A DNA stretch of 64,000 nucleotides from Chlorops oryzae (taxonomy: Eukaryota; Arthropoda; Insecta; Diptera; Chloropidae): positions 24,132,296 through 24,196,295 of the forward strand of contig CM035808.1 in the NCBI GenBank assembly GCA_020466095.1. The letters run 5' to 3'. Positions 1 through 10,999 of the stretch are shown one piece after another. Under the pieces are notes generated by a model. It was not told where the DNA came from, did no database searches, and worked only from the letters and a program-made list of their open reading frames with translations. Position numbers and translations under genes: made by a program. The stretch's first letter is position 1; each line of letters begins with the position of its first letter.

Positions 1-491
1 TTATTGAAAATCGGACCAAAAACAGTTAAGTATGTCAGTCTGCATCGGCTAAACTGAGTTTTTTGAAAAATTTCAAATTTTGAGTTGTGACACTATTGAA
101 GCACATGTGCGATGTGCCTTACTAAAACTATTCACAGGGGAAAACATTTTTTGCCACTTTTTCAACACATTATGCAGTAATTGGGTTAAACATTAAACAA
201 TTTAAGTCCAAAAGGTATTTTTTCCATTATTAGTTTCCTCGAAGTGTTTTTTCGATTTAAATATGAACAAGGGGTTAATTAATTTATGTTAACTTTTTGG
301 ATTTTCTCAACATCTGTAAAGTGTAGCGAGTCATTCCATTTAAGAATTTGCCTTAAATAATTGGTATAGGAAAATACATGGCTTAGTAGAATATGTAGGA
401 ATGATTCTCGCTGATATTCGCGAATTTATTTTTAATAAATTGTATTAAAAAAAATCTTAAAGAATAATTTAGGAAAGCAATTCCCCGCGAA

Positions 492-1154
492 ATGCCTGTA
501 AAGGCTATCAACATTGCTGGCTCCAAAGCCGTACCAGGAAAGCCTTCGCAAATAGGAAAATCGAAGAAAGTTTCATCTGGAAAAATTCAAAGCGCTGGCG
601 CTAAATCTTCACCCAAGCCAAAGGCAAAGAGTAAGTCAACAACGACACAAACTGCAACTAAGAAAAATTCGGCCGCATTAACAAAAGCAAAAACATCGAA
701 ATCGGTAAAGACAACAACAACAACTAAAGCTGCACAAGCGAAAGCCAAAAGCAACAACCATGAAAATAACAGCCATAACGGCAAAAAATCGAATGCGAAG
801 AAAAATGGCGCGAAAAAGATAGATATCCATCCGGAAGTGAAAAGACTAGTGAAAAGATTGACGAAATTTACACAAACGCAGGATGATCGTGACAATGACA
901 AACGTCGCTTCGCAAAAAATCACAAATGGAATTATTTATGTTGCAAGAGCGATTGCTCGTGCAGCGATTTGTCATTTGACGTGAGTTCTGAAACAGCCAC
1001 TTCAAGCAGTACGTCATCAAGTAGCGAAAGCTCTAGCAGCACTGAGACCAGTTCAAGCATTTCTACTTCCAGCAGTGATAGCTCCAGCTCGAGCAGCAGC
1101 ATCACCAGCAGTGATGATGATAGTTACTCCAGTGACGAAAGTGATGACGATTCT

Positions 1155-1187
<33 letters not shown>

Positions 1188-1802
1188 TCCTCTTCTGAAG
1201 GTTGCTCTGATGATGATTGTATTTGCATTGAAAGCTCACCTCGAATTATTGAAATCGATGATAGCGTTTTTTCGGCCAAGTTGATTAAGAGACCTTTGGA
1301 CAAATATCACACAGCAGCATGCAGAAATAGGATGATCAAAAAATCAAAACCTAAAGTAAACGAAATCGAATTAAAGATAAAAACGCAGAAAAGAAAACCA
1401 AAAAAAGTTGAGAAGACCTCTGGAAAATCCTCAAAAAATACAACAAACAATGGAAGAATTCGGGCGTCTGCAATTTCGAAGGTCAAGACGACTTACAACA
1501 AGACCAAAAAATCAAAATCTCCAGCAACAAAAGTCAAGATCGAAAATGAAAAACAAATAAAAACAATTCGTCAAGCGTCAACGAAGGCTTGTGTCTGTTT
1601 TAAAAATGTGGCTTTAAAGCAATCACCGAAAATAAAAACATCATCAACTCCGCGAAAAATCATGCCCGCAGCTCCGCTGAATTTGCCGCTAACACCGATC
1701 CCGCCGACACGTGCCGCCTTCGGTTCATGGTTTAGCTTGCCGAAAGCGAATTCCACTTTCAAGATGCCCAATTCAATGGGGAATAGAATTTGCCATTATT
1801 AG
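492..1802 (+). CDS. Lys/Ser-rich protein of unknown function, 436 aa
   Basis: I do not recognise this protein. It is an unbroken 436-codon frame starting at an ATG in a reasonable fly context (GCGAA before ATG). The N-terminal 120 residues are strongly basic (Lys, Ala, Ser, Thr). A short ordered-looking stretch follows (HPEVKRLVKRLTKF, then a Cys-rich KSDCSCSD), then a Ser/Asp tract at about residues 165-245, then an acidic CSDDDCICIES motif, a second basic region, and a Pro-rich tail ending in RICHY. The layout of basic blocks around a poly-Ser/Asp block resembles nucleolar or chromatin-binding low-complexity proteins, but that is only composition. AGC/TCN serine codons are mixed with a pure CAG-type run near 1160-1190, so the tract may vary in length. 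It is convergent with NO66 downstream. An AATAAA lies near 2183. The frame could be a single-exon gene or the main exon of a longer one. Confidence 0.6.
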
Positions 1803-2414
1803 TGGGTAATGGAAGCGGTATCTTAATTCTTGTGATGGTCTCCAATTTTTATTTTGATAAAAATTGCTGTAGAAATTTTCACATGAACCCTGCACTATTC
1901 ATTCTTCGACTCCAGCCGCAAGATTATGCTCTTGCATGCTGCGATGTCATCGATGTCGTGATTGATTTTTCTCAAATTTAGCTATTGTGTAGTTAAAATT
2001 GCTTGAGAGTTAATGTGACAATTTAGGATTTTCATTTGAAAATTGTTTTTAAATTTTGTCTAAAGCTTTGATTCTTTAAATGAATGTTTGTAATTCAATC
2101 CTCTGCTCCAAGCGCAAAATTTTTATGTTTTGCTTCTTGCGATGAAGGAGATTGAAAGGTTAAATTTTGTTTGTATCATGTCAATAAATGTTTCTGTAAT
2201 TGTGTGGAACACAAATTCTTTGAATTTTCATTCATGGAAAAATGGTCGTAAGTATTCCATCGATTTGAGAAAAAAAAAGAAAGTCTAATTTAGTTCACGT
2301 CGTAGATTTATTATGAGAATATCGCAGTTTAACTCATATCAACTTCGGATCATAACGATATAAACAAAAACCAAACATATTTACATTAAAGTATTAGAAA
2401 ATTTTGTGTTTTTT
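1803..2414. other. Convergent 3' intergenic region
   Basis: This is about 600 bp between the stop of the Lys/Ser-rich ORF and the stop of NO66. It holds an AATAAA on the plus strand near 2183 and, for NO66 on the minus strand, an AATAAA read from TTTATT at 2307-2312. I see no further coding signal. Confidence 0.6.
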
Positions 2415-4418
2415 TTATGAAAACGGTTTCTCAGTCATTAGAAGTCCACGTTTCCATAAACAAATAGCCAAATCTAGTTTACTCTCATCATCTTTGAGTG
2501 GAAGTTGCGAAACACTAACGTACTGTGGATACGATTTAATAAGAACCTCAACACAGCCAACCAATGTAGGATCGATTTCGAAGAAATTCGGTTCATATTC
2601 GCAGTACTCCTTGGAATTATCGAGGTAATAGTAAATTCGAAACTGTTCCTCCTCTGCCACCAGTCGTAATATATTCGCTCGCAAAAGACGAACGTTTGTT
2701 CGTATATCGATGGGGCACTTCGGCTTACAGTCGCCGCAATCATTGGGTTCAGTTCTCAAACCGAATATGGTTTTTTGTTTCTCCGCTTGGGAGATGTACG
2801 GCGGCAAGGCTTCGTGTTGGAATTTCTTTGCAAGTTCATCGACAGCGGAATCGATAATTTCGTTCAACTGAACACTCTGAAGGCAATCTCTGAGTGTGTT
2901 CTTTATCATTCCGTGTAAATTCAGAACGTTCGGAATTATCGCATTCGCTGTAGATTAAGCCGGCATTTTGCCAAATATTAAGAGGCAATCCGCGCCGCAA
3001 TTTCACATTATTATCGATCGCATTTTTCAACAACATCGGCAGTAGCTTTTCAAGTAAATCTGCATAAGATTGCTTCTGGTATACGCTCAATGTTATGTGC
3101 AAAGAATGATAGCCCGGCTCGGTGAAGGCTTGATGAATGGCACCACGGGGAAAGTAAAGCATATCACCAGGCTCTAATGTTTGTTCCAATATGGGTTCAC
3201 CGATTTCATCTTGTGTAAAATTTGCCGATGAAACACGCGGTAATACCTCTGATGGTGAGCGGGGCGAATATACTTTCCAATGTTTGCGGCCTTCAATTTG
3301 TAAGACAAATGCTTCAATATCATCATAATGTGGTGCGAATCCCTGGCTGTTTGGTGGTGTTAAATACACATTCGCTCCGACCAAACAATGAAAGTACTCC
3401 TGCAGCGTTGCACACAGCTCGTGCAATGGCTTCAAGAACGTCTGTGGATTCAATAAACGAATGCTGCAGCCATCTCGGTAGAAATCCCAAACTGCAGGCG
3501 GTAAGGCGCGTCCTTCAGGATTATGTGTTTCACGTATGCCTAAATGAAATGCAATCAATTAACATCAAATAATCAAAAGAAAAGAATAAATGAAATGTAC
3601 TTACCATTTTCATATGTCGTTACATCGATGTTCTTCGTGAATTCCACATGATGATCCAGTAACATTTGATCAATCGATTTGAATGAAATTAACATTGAGT
3701 AAAAATCTGTTTTTATTCTTTTCACAAGCAAAGTGTTCTTTTCCCAAAAATTTCCGAAAAAATTTTCTAAACTTATTGGATTTATCAGCCAGCGGAAGTA
3801 GTTTTCACCTATTGTAATGCTGCTCGTCTTATAGATGTTTTCCAAAGGGATGCGGGACTCCCTTTCTATAGTGTTTTCTTGTGTTTCGCTTCCTTTCCGC
3901 TTCGGTTTTTTGATTGTTTGTTGGTTGTTGGTCGAACTTTGCTGCGGTTTCGTTGGAGTTATATTGGATTTGGAATTTTCTTCACTGTATTTCTTATTTT
4001 TATATTTTATAGCCGCGTTCATTTTAGGCACAATTTGCTTCTCTTTATTTTGCTTTTGATTGATCTTCTGAGATGTTTCCATGTTGTAGTTTCTTTTATT
4101 ACTACTCTTGGCTTCTTCCTGGATTTTCTTATCTTTGGATTCGGCAATTTTATTGCCTTCGTCTACATGATCACCAATTTGGCTTAGAGATAATCCTTTT
4201 TCTATAAACTCTTCATAAGTGAGCCCATCTTCGTCAGTCCCGTAAACATCATCTTTGATAATAAACCGTTTTGTTTTAGTTTTATTTTTCTTCGAAACTT
4301 GCTTTTGAGGATTTACGTTTACTTTTGATTTTTTCGCCTTTCCGAGACTATCCTTCTTCGTTGCATTCTTCTTAGTCATCATGTTCTTGTAAGCAGCAAA
4401 TGCTGCGATTGGTGGCAT
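2415..4418 (-). CDS. NO66: NO66 bifunctional lysine demethylase / histidyl hydroxylase (JmjC)
   Basis: JmjC Fe(II)/2-oxoglutarate oxygenase of the NO66/MINA family. The family hydroxylates a histidine of ribosomal protein Rpl8 and is reported to demethylate histone H3 in the nucleus and nucleolus. Exon 1 is 4418-3605, the intron 3604-3540 (GTAAGT...TTTAG, 65 bp), and exon 2 runs 3539-2415. The split codon gives [13 protein letters not shown]. The first 190 residues are a Lys-rich, nucleolar-type leader. The cupin fold starts near residue 205 ([15 protein letters not shown]). The metal site is visible: GFAPHYDD (His and Asp near 342 and 344) and the distal His in [10 protein letters not shown] near 407. 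The C-terminal winged-helix part continues through [14 protein letters not shown] to a stop at 2415. Near 2905-2913 the frame must shift by one base (from ...RSEFTR to MIKNTLRDC...). About 645 residues in total, close to the fly protein's length. The shift is either an assembly error or a real lesion. Confidence 0.9.
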
Positions 4419-5829
4419 TTTTAAATTTAGTTAATTTTGTGCTCAAACTTGAAAATAACAATTCACACGTGAGAATTTTCGGAACGCTTATTTTTAAAAT
4501 GGCGTTGCCAGCATCAAAAAAGGCAAATCAGCTGTTCATGCATTAACAACAGTGATGCCGTACGGCGCGAAATTGTGACATATTTGCATACTTATACATT
4601 AGTTGAAAAATATTTTTTTTTACACAGATATCGCTCCGTTGCAAAACTTGTAATTTTTAGCAGAAACGAAGGTAGTTTTTAAATGTCATCTTAGTGCTCA
4701 ACCCTTTGAAGCATTTTATAAACTAGAATCACCCCACGGAATAATTTATACCAACGCCTTATTTTTTGTCCAACATGAAAAATTCCCCAATCGCTCTGGG
4801 GTTCCCATACAAAAGATCGTGTTGTAATAATTTTCCCCCGTCTAACTATCCCAGGTCCTGGGGTCAAATAAGACACCCCCATTAACTTTGCCCAAATTTT
4901 TTCCGACGACTTCCCTCTTAGGGGGCACCCAACAAAACTACATAATTTACACAATTTCATACAAAGCTGTCACTACAAAACCTCAGGGATTTTATGACGA
5001 CCTTTTTTTGGTTACTCAACTTTTCTGAAACTCACACTCCCCTTGGGGGTCCATACAATAAATGTTAAATTAAGAAAAATGCTAGAACTTACTATATTGA
5101 TGGCGTAGGAAAAGAAGAGCATGTCTGTTTCGAGAAAATTAGCGAATCTTTAAAGATGTCCTATATGTTAAACGGATATTTTGTTGTCTTAAGTAAATAT
5201 ACCTTCTTTCAGAAGAATGTTAGGGGTCACCAAGGGTTATATACCCTAAAAAAAATAATTTGAATGCCGAACTCATCTAATTTTTGAAAGGAAACATTAA
5301 ACGTAGTGGTTTATTATAACTACACAATTTTTGAAGGCTTAAGTCGACTTAAGCTAATCTTCCATATGACCACAGTTTTTTTTTTGTAAATTGGTATACA
5401 TGCATACGTTTGTAGGAGGTTGTGTGTATGTTTACAGTTTTCAAAGTAGAAAAGGCATGCAAATTTCAGTTTTCTGTTCTATTCTTCGGTTTTTATATAT
5501 TATTATTATATTATTATTTTATATATTTTTTATATGAATAGAACGAGAAAATGTTCAGGTCTATCCGAACTCTATGCGCCTTAAGCATAAACGATAGATA
5601 TACCGTCGCTTGTTAATTTTTTTTTCTATGAAGATATAATTCACTCAACTCCTAGTTTTATTTTTTAATTTCATTATTTTTATGAAATTGAATGTATTTT
5701 TTTGCAGTGATGGCAATTTAGCGCATTTTCTGCTAGATCTAGCGCAATTTTCAACCTTGTAGCGCTTAAATGTTATTGTCGGGCGCTAAAACTTATTAAG
5801 CGTATTTTTTATCTTATTTTCACTATTTA
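4419..5829. other. NO66 upstream / intergenic sequence
   Basis: There is no supportable gene. The 5' leader and promoter of NO66 must lie at the left edge, but I cannot place a TATA box or initiator with confidence. At 4720-5060 there is a GC-richer patch with runs such as CCCCTTGGGGGTCC that looks unlike its surroundings and may be an old repeat. 5480-5530 is a simple TA/ATT tract. The motif TTTAGCGCATT near 5719 recurs near 7175, before mei-9. Confidence 0.4.
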
Positions 5830-6207
5830 GGCTAGGCGCCGACTACTCAATTTTCAGTTGGCCAATTTTAAGTTGTGTGTTTGTGGCACACAAAAATATA
5901 TGCGAGCGCGCCGACATTCCAATTTTTAGTTGACCCAATTAAAAATTTGTGTTTTGCCACAAATTTTAAATTGGCCAATTGTGTTGTGTTACATACGTTC
6001 TTATGGGGCTCCACAAACTACGCAATTTTTAGTTGGTAGTGTTCCATAAACACATGGTACCGAATAATTAATAAATTATAAAGTAATTAATTAATAATAA
6101 ATTAATTTAATTGAAAGGACCCAATTTTAAATTGTATAGTCGGCGTGAAAGAGCACTTTTCCAACTAAAAATTGGCCAACTAAAAATTAAGTAGTCGGCG
6201 CCTAGCC
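5830..6207. mobile_element. PIF/Harbinger-type MITE (378 bp)
   Basis: The two ends are inverted copies of each other for about 45 bp, with tips GGCTAGGCGCCGACTAC and, inverted, GTAGTCGGCGCCTAGCC. The element is flanked on both sides by TTA (5827-5829 and 6208-6210). A 3-bp TTA target duplication with a GGC/GGG tip is the pattern of PIF/Harbinger (Tourist-like) MITEs. Inside, shorter inverted blocks around AATTGGCCAATT and CAATTTTTAGTTG recur several times. No transposase is encoded. Confidence 0.8.
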
Positions 6208-6491
6208 TTAAGGCATGTATCGAGCAGACATGAACTGTCAAACTCCATATAAAAAAAAGTGAGCTAAAAGCCCGATAAATGGATTTCCGCTCTCATTTAG
6301 CAAACCCATATCCAGCACGAGTGAAATCAGTGTTGTGAAAATTACTTCAGGGTTGCAATTTTTCGCACTTTTGGAGAAAAGTGGAGACTAGTTTAGCTAG
6401 TGAAATAAAGTGTTTGACATTTATTCCACCGCGAAAAGGCTGAATCCGTTGCACGAATCGCCCAAAAAATTAAAATGCTGAAAGCTGAAGC

Positions 6492-6702
6492 ATGGATGGC
6501 GGCGAAGACCACTTTTTTGAAGCTGGACCATCGGTATCCAAAAAAAAGCGGGGAACAACTTTCAATTACGAGCAAAAACAACTGCTCTGTAATAAAGTTA
6601 AAGAATTCCCTTGCATATGGGATATAACTTCCGGATCGCACAGCAACAACATGGAAGTATCTGCAGCTTGGCGCGAGATCGCCGAGTGCTTGGGAATATC
6701 AG
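6492..6702 (+). CDS. MADF-domain first exon or fragment
   Basis: A 70-codon frame starts MDGGEDHFFEAG and contains QKQLLCNKVKEFPCIWD followed by AAWREIAECLGIS. This matches the first two helices of a MADF (Myb/SANT-like) DNA-binding domain. The exon stops at a good donor (ATATCAG|GTAAGA at 6702/6703). I could not find the rest of the domain (the usual W-x-x-L-R-D helix) in the next kilobase, so this is either the 5' exon of a gene whose next exon was lost or a truncated copy. MADF/Myb-like proteins are the second protein of many PIF/Harbinger transposons, and a Harbinger-type MITE lies 285 bp upstream. That link is only suggestive; a host transcription-factor gene is equally possible. Confidence 0.45.
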
Positions 6703-7386
6703 GTAAGAATTAATCAGCATCAATGTTCGTAAAACATTGCCATTATTTTCCAAAGAGAAAGCAACATAACCTAAACATAACATACCACATGTGTGGCGCT
6801 GGTTTCCGAGCTTATGCGAATTATTTCACTTAACTTTTATATCCAAGAAATTATTCGCTTTCATTGACAAGGACAGCTCACATGTAAACAAAACTCAGCT
6901 GACTTTAGCGCGTGAAATATATGGCCAACTCTACAAAGATAAATTAGTATTTGCTCGATACCGGCCTTTACTATATAAGAATTTTTAGATTGAAATTCGA
7001 ACTAAAATTATAATATGCCAAAAAACGTTTGTGCGACCTCAACTCCTAATTTCTTCGCTTTTGTGTATTAATCAGCTTGTAGAAGTGGGCCTTTGAATCC
7101 CATATAAAAATATGAGTCGATATTACAAAAATTATAAACTTCTGTGGCGGAATTGTTTGATGCACATTTTTATTTAGCGCATTCTAGCGGATTCCTCTTA
7201 GTACAAATTTTTTAATATCTAGTGCAATTTTAGTAAATTTTTGAAATGGCAGCACTGGCACCACGCCAAAATAATTTTACGATGGCAGCGCTGTACTTCT
7301 CTTGCATTCGTTAAAGCGGCATTTTTGATATTTACAAAACATTTAATTTAATTTAATTAATAGTAGTACAATACATTTAAACTGAA
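6703..7386. other. Region upstream of mei-9
   Basis: No gene is supported. The last 100 bp before the mei-9 ATG contain an AT-rich leader (TTTAATTTAATTTAATTAAT) and should carry the 5' UTR. Near 7175-7240 there is a diverged copy of the TTTAGCGCATT...CTAG(C/T)GCAATTTT sequence also seen at 5719-5750. Confidence 0.35.
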
Positions 7387-10300
7387 ATGGATGAAGTCAA
7401 TGCAGAAGAACAAGGCGTTGAAGTAGCTGGTGAGATCGCGATCCAAAATCGTATGAAATTGATTTTGCGATTCAGAATTATCAAAATATAAAGCAACATA
7501 TATTATATATATATTTTATCAATACATATTTTTATCAACAGAAGAGGAAGCTGCATCCGCAAAAGAAATTCAAAGTAAGGAAGCCAAGGAGGATGAAGAT
7601 TTATCAAGTATCATAACTGCCGAAGAGTATCTTTTAAACAAGAATGTTATACTATTGGACTATGAAAAGCAAATGTTTTTGGATATGATTCATGCTGATG
7701 CTTTGATGGTATGCGCAAAGTGAGTAGTAACACTGAAGCAAGGAGCTTTTCCATTTATGATTGCTTTCAATACCATTTAGAGGCCTCAACTACGATCGCG
7801 TTCTCCTCAATATATTAAAAGCTTATAGCGATGTAGGAAACTTAGTACTTGTAGTTAATTACTCCGACTGGGAAGAGGAATACTATAAGCCGAAACTGGA
7901 GCACAGATATATACAGGAAGTGGCCAATACAGCAAGTGAACGGTTAAAATTAATCTTAAAGAACAAAAATTCTTCAAAATGTATTAATAATTGATGTTGT
8001 TTCGCTTTTAGTGAACGTGTCTACTTGGAAGGTGGCATCCAATTCATTACCACACGTATATTAGTGGTTGACTTGCTAAAGAATCGAATTCCTATTGATC
8101 TCATTACTGGAATCGTTGTATTGCGAGCACACACAATTGTCGAGTCATGTCAGGAGGCTTTCGCTTTGCGTCTTTATCGACAGAAAAATAAAACAGGATT
8201 CATAAAGGCATTCTCGAGCAGTGCCGAAGCTTTCACCATCGGCTACGGTCATATAGAGCGAACCATGAGAAATTTGTTCGTTAAGGAGCTCTTTTTATGG
8301 CCACGTTTTCATGCCACCGTCCAGAGTTCATTGAAACCGTATGAGGCACAAACAATCGAAATTTATGTTCCAATGACGCACAAAATGAGTTTAATACAAT
8401 CGCACATTTTGGATATAATGAATTATCTGGTGCGTGAAATAAAGCGAATTAATCGTACGGTAGATATGGAAGAGATAACTGTCGAGAATTGTGTAACAAA
8501 GAAATTCCATAAGATTCTACAAGCCCAATTGGATTGCATATGGCATCAGTTGAACTCGCAAACGAAATTGATAGTTGCCGATTTGAAAATCTTGCGAAAT
8601 ATTATGATGTGAGCCTAAACTTTCGATTGAATTGCTTTGTAAATCTTACTTATTCTTTCACTTTCAGCTCGACCATGTACAACGATGCAGTGAGCTCGTA
8701 TGCACTCATAAAGCGTTATCGAACAACGGAATATGCCTTTAGTAATTCGGGATGGACGCTATTGGACTCTGCCGAACAAATCTTTAAAATCTCCAAAGAA
8801 CGTGTCTATAATGAACAAAATGGTAACTTAAAGTAGGTCAGTCAAAGCTCTAAAAGGCTTCACTCTCTTATCACTCTTTCCCAGAGTTCGAACCGGAATC
8901 ATGTCCGAAATGGAAGTTTTTAAGTGAAATTTTGAAAGTAGAAATACCGAGTGATATGAAGCGTACAAAACCGGATTGCCTGACGCCACCGAAAGTGCTG
9001 ATTTTATGTCAAGATAGACGTACCTGCTATCAACTTAAACAGTTTCTTACTCAAAGTGGTGAATGCTTTTTGCTTTACGCTGCAATGCATCAACAAATAC
9101 CAATTGGAAAATTGGGAAAAGCCTATGAACGATTAAAGAACTCAAAAGATTTGACAATGCCTTCAAGTCAATCGTTAACGCAAAGCACGAAAAAGACAGG
9201 CCATGAAAAATCAAAAAGCTCCCAAACGTCCGTTGCAGAGGATAACACAGAGCCAAACGATAAGCCTGAAGTAGATGAACTGACACAGCTGCTCAACAAT
9301 GTAGAAGGCGAAGATGTGTTGGAAGCGCAATACTTTCAGGATAGCTATTTACTCACAATGACCCAACCAATGACCGATGATTGTACAAGTAACACTTTAA
9401 TGTCTGATAATGTTGATGGCGAGGATAGTGGCTGTCTAGATGCATCCGTTTTTGAACCATTTCCGGAGGTAATTTGATTTAATATGATTGGGTGCGAATG
9501 TTTTGATTTTTTCTTGTGTTGTAAAGCTGGAAAATCTGGACATAACAGCCGCCGTAGCTGCACGCAAGCAACCATTTATATGCATACAGACATTTAAAAC
9601 TGAGCGTGAAGGATCGATGGGTCTCGATCGAGTACTGGAAGAGGTTCAGCCGCAGTATGTGATTATGTACCATTGTAATGTAACAGCTATTAGGCAGCTG
9701 GAGATATTCGAAGCGAGGCAAAGACGGATATTGAAAGATCGCACAAAGGTCTTCTTTTTGATACATACTCGTACAGTGGAAGAGCAATCGTATCTGACCA
9801 GTTTGCGGCGTGAGAAGCAAGCATTTGAGCTGATCATTGAGACGAGGAGCGTAAGTGAAATGTTAAATTTTTTCGATATTTTTTTGAAGAATTCAAAATT
9901 AATATGAGAATATGATTTTGAAGAAAATGGTTATACCAGAGTATCAAGATGGCAAAACCGATGAGGCGTTTATACTGTACAAGACCTACGGACCGGATGA
10001 TAAGGATCTGGAAGCTAAAAATGCCAATAGCCGCAAAGCAGGAGGACAAGAATCGGAGAAGGTGGCCGAGAGTGTCACTACGCCACGTATTATTGTGGAT
10101 ATGAGAGAATTTCGTTCCGATTTACCATGCCTGATACATAAAAGAGGGATTGAAGTTCTACCCGTAACCATAACGGTAGTTCAATTTGTTTTCCTTTGCC
10201 TTTTTCCTTAATCATTTTTTGGTTTCAAATTATTTTTGCATTAGATTGGCGACTATATTCTTACCCCTGAGATTTGTGTTGAACGAAAATCAATATCCGA

Positions 10301-10991
10301 TCTGATTGGCTCTCTAAATTCAGGACGACTGTACAATCAATGCATTCAAATGCAACGATACTATGCAAAGCCGATCTTGCTTATCGAGTTCGATCAGAAT
10401 AAGCCATTTCACTTGCAGGGAAAATATATGCTTTCTCAGAACACCACTTCGACGAATGCAGACATCGTACAGAAATTGCAACTTCTCACATTGCATTTCC
10501 CAAAACTACGTTTAATTTGGTCTCCAAGCCCATATGCCACAGCCCAATTGTTCGAGGAGCTAAAGCTTTTCAAAGAAGAACCCGATCCAAAGAAAGCGGC
10601 CAGTGTTGGCGTCGATGAGGCTGGTGCCTACGATGAACTGAAATTCAATTCAAATATATATGACTTCTTGTTGCGTCTGCCCGGAGTGAACACGCGCAAT
10701 ATACACAAACTTATGCGAAACGGTGGAAGCTTAAAAGAGCTCCTGAAGAAGACTGAGGCGGAGTTGAGTGATCTGCTTGACTCCAAGCAGAATGGCAAAA
10801 TGTTGTATGACATTTTTCATGTCACTCATTTGCCTCAGAAAGACGATGTGCCTGGTCCGTCGGCAATGCTAGCGGCTGGAAGGCAATTTGGTTCTAACTC
10901 ACGCTTTAGACGAGGCTCTACCATTCGTGGTGGAGGTGGCACTAGTGCTGGAACAGCAATGCGTGGAGGCGTGCGCAGATTCAAGAAATAG
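7387..10991 (+). CDS. mei-9: DNA repair endonuclease XPF / MEI-9, nine exons, 1013 aa
   Basis: Catalytic subunit of the XPF-ERCC1 structure-specific endonuclease. It cuts the 5' side of lesions in nucleotide excision repair, and in flies it is also needed for meiotic crossovers. Exons: 7387-7429, 7542-7719, 7781-7942, 8012-8608, 8668-8822, 8885-9468, 9527-9850, 9924-10175, 10245-10991. Every junction is GT-AG and the phases join to exactly 1014 codons with no internal stop. The helicase-like N-terminal half is recognisable (GIQFITTRILVVDLLKNRIP, ESCQEAFALRLYRQKNKTGF, SNSGWTLLD). The ERCC4 nuclease motif is present: VDMREFR near residue 740 and GDY...CVERKSISDL near 767-785. The C-terminal HhH2 (FLLRLPGVNTRNIHKLM, near 906-922) should bind ERCC1. 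The length is slightly above the Drosophila protein. The linker of exon 6 and the Gly/Arg tail are the least conserved parts. The gene looks intact. An AATAAA lies at 11164-11169. Confidence 0.96.
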
Positions 10992-10999
10992 ATCTAATA

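Noticed and set aside
6791..6988. 65-codon ORF after the MADF exon as its continuation
   Set aside because: No acceptor in the right phase and no resemblance to the rest of a MADF domain.
7921..8020. Alternative donor GTGAAC at 7936 for mei-9 exon 3
   Set aside because: It puts the next exon out of frame; GTTAAA at 7943 restores the reading frame and the conserved RVYLEGG junction.
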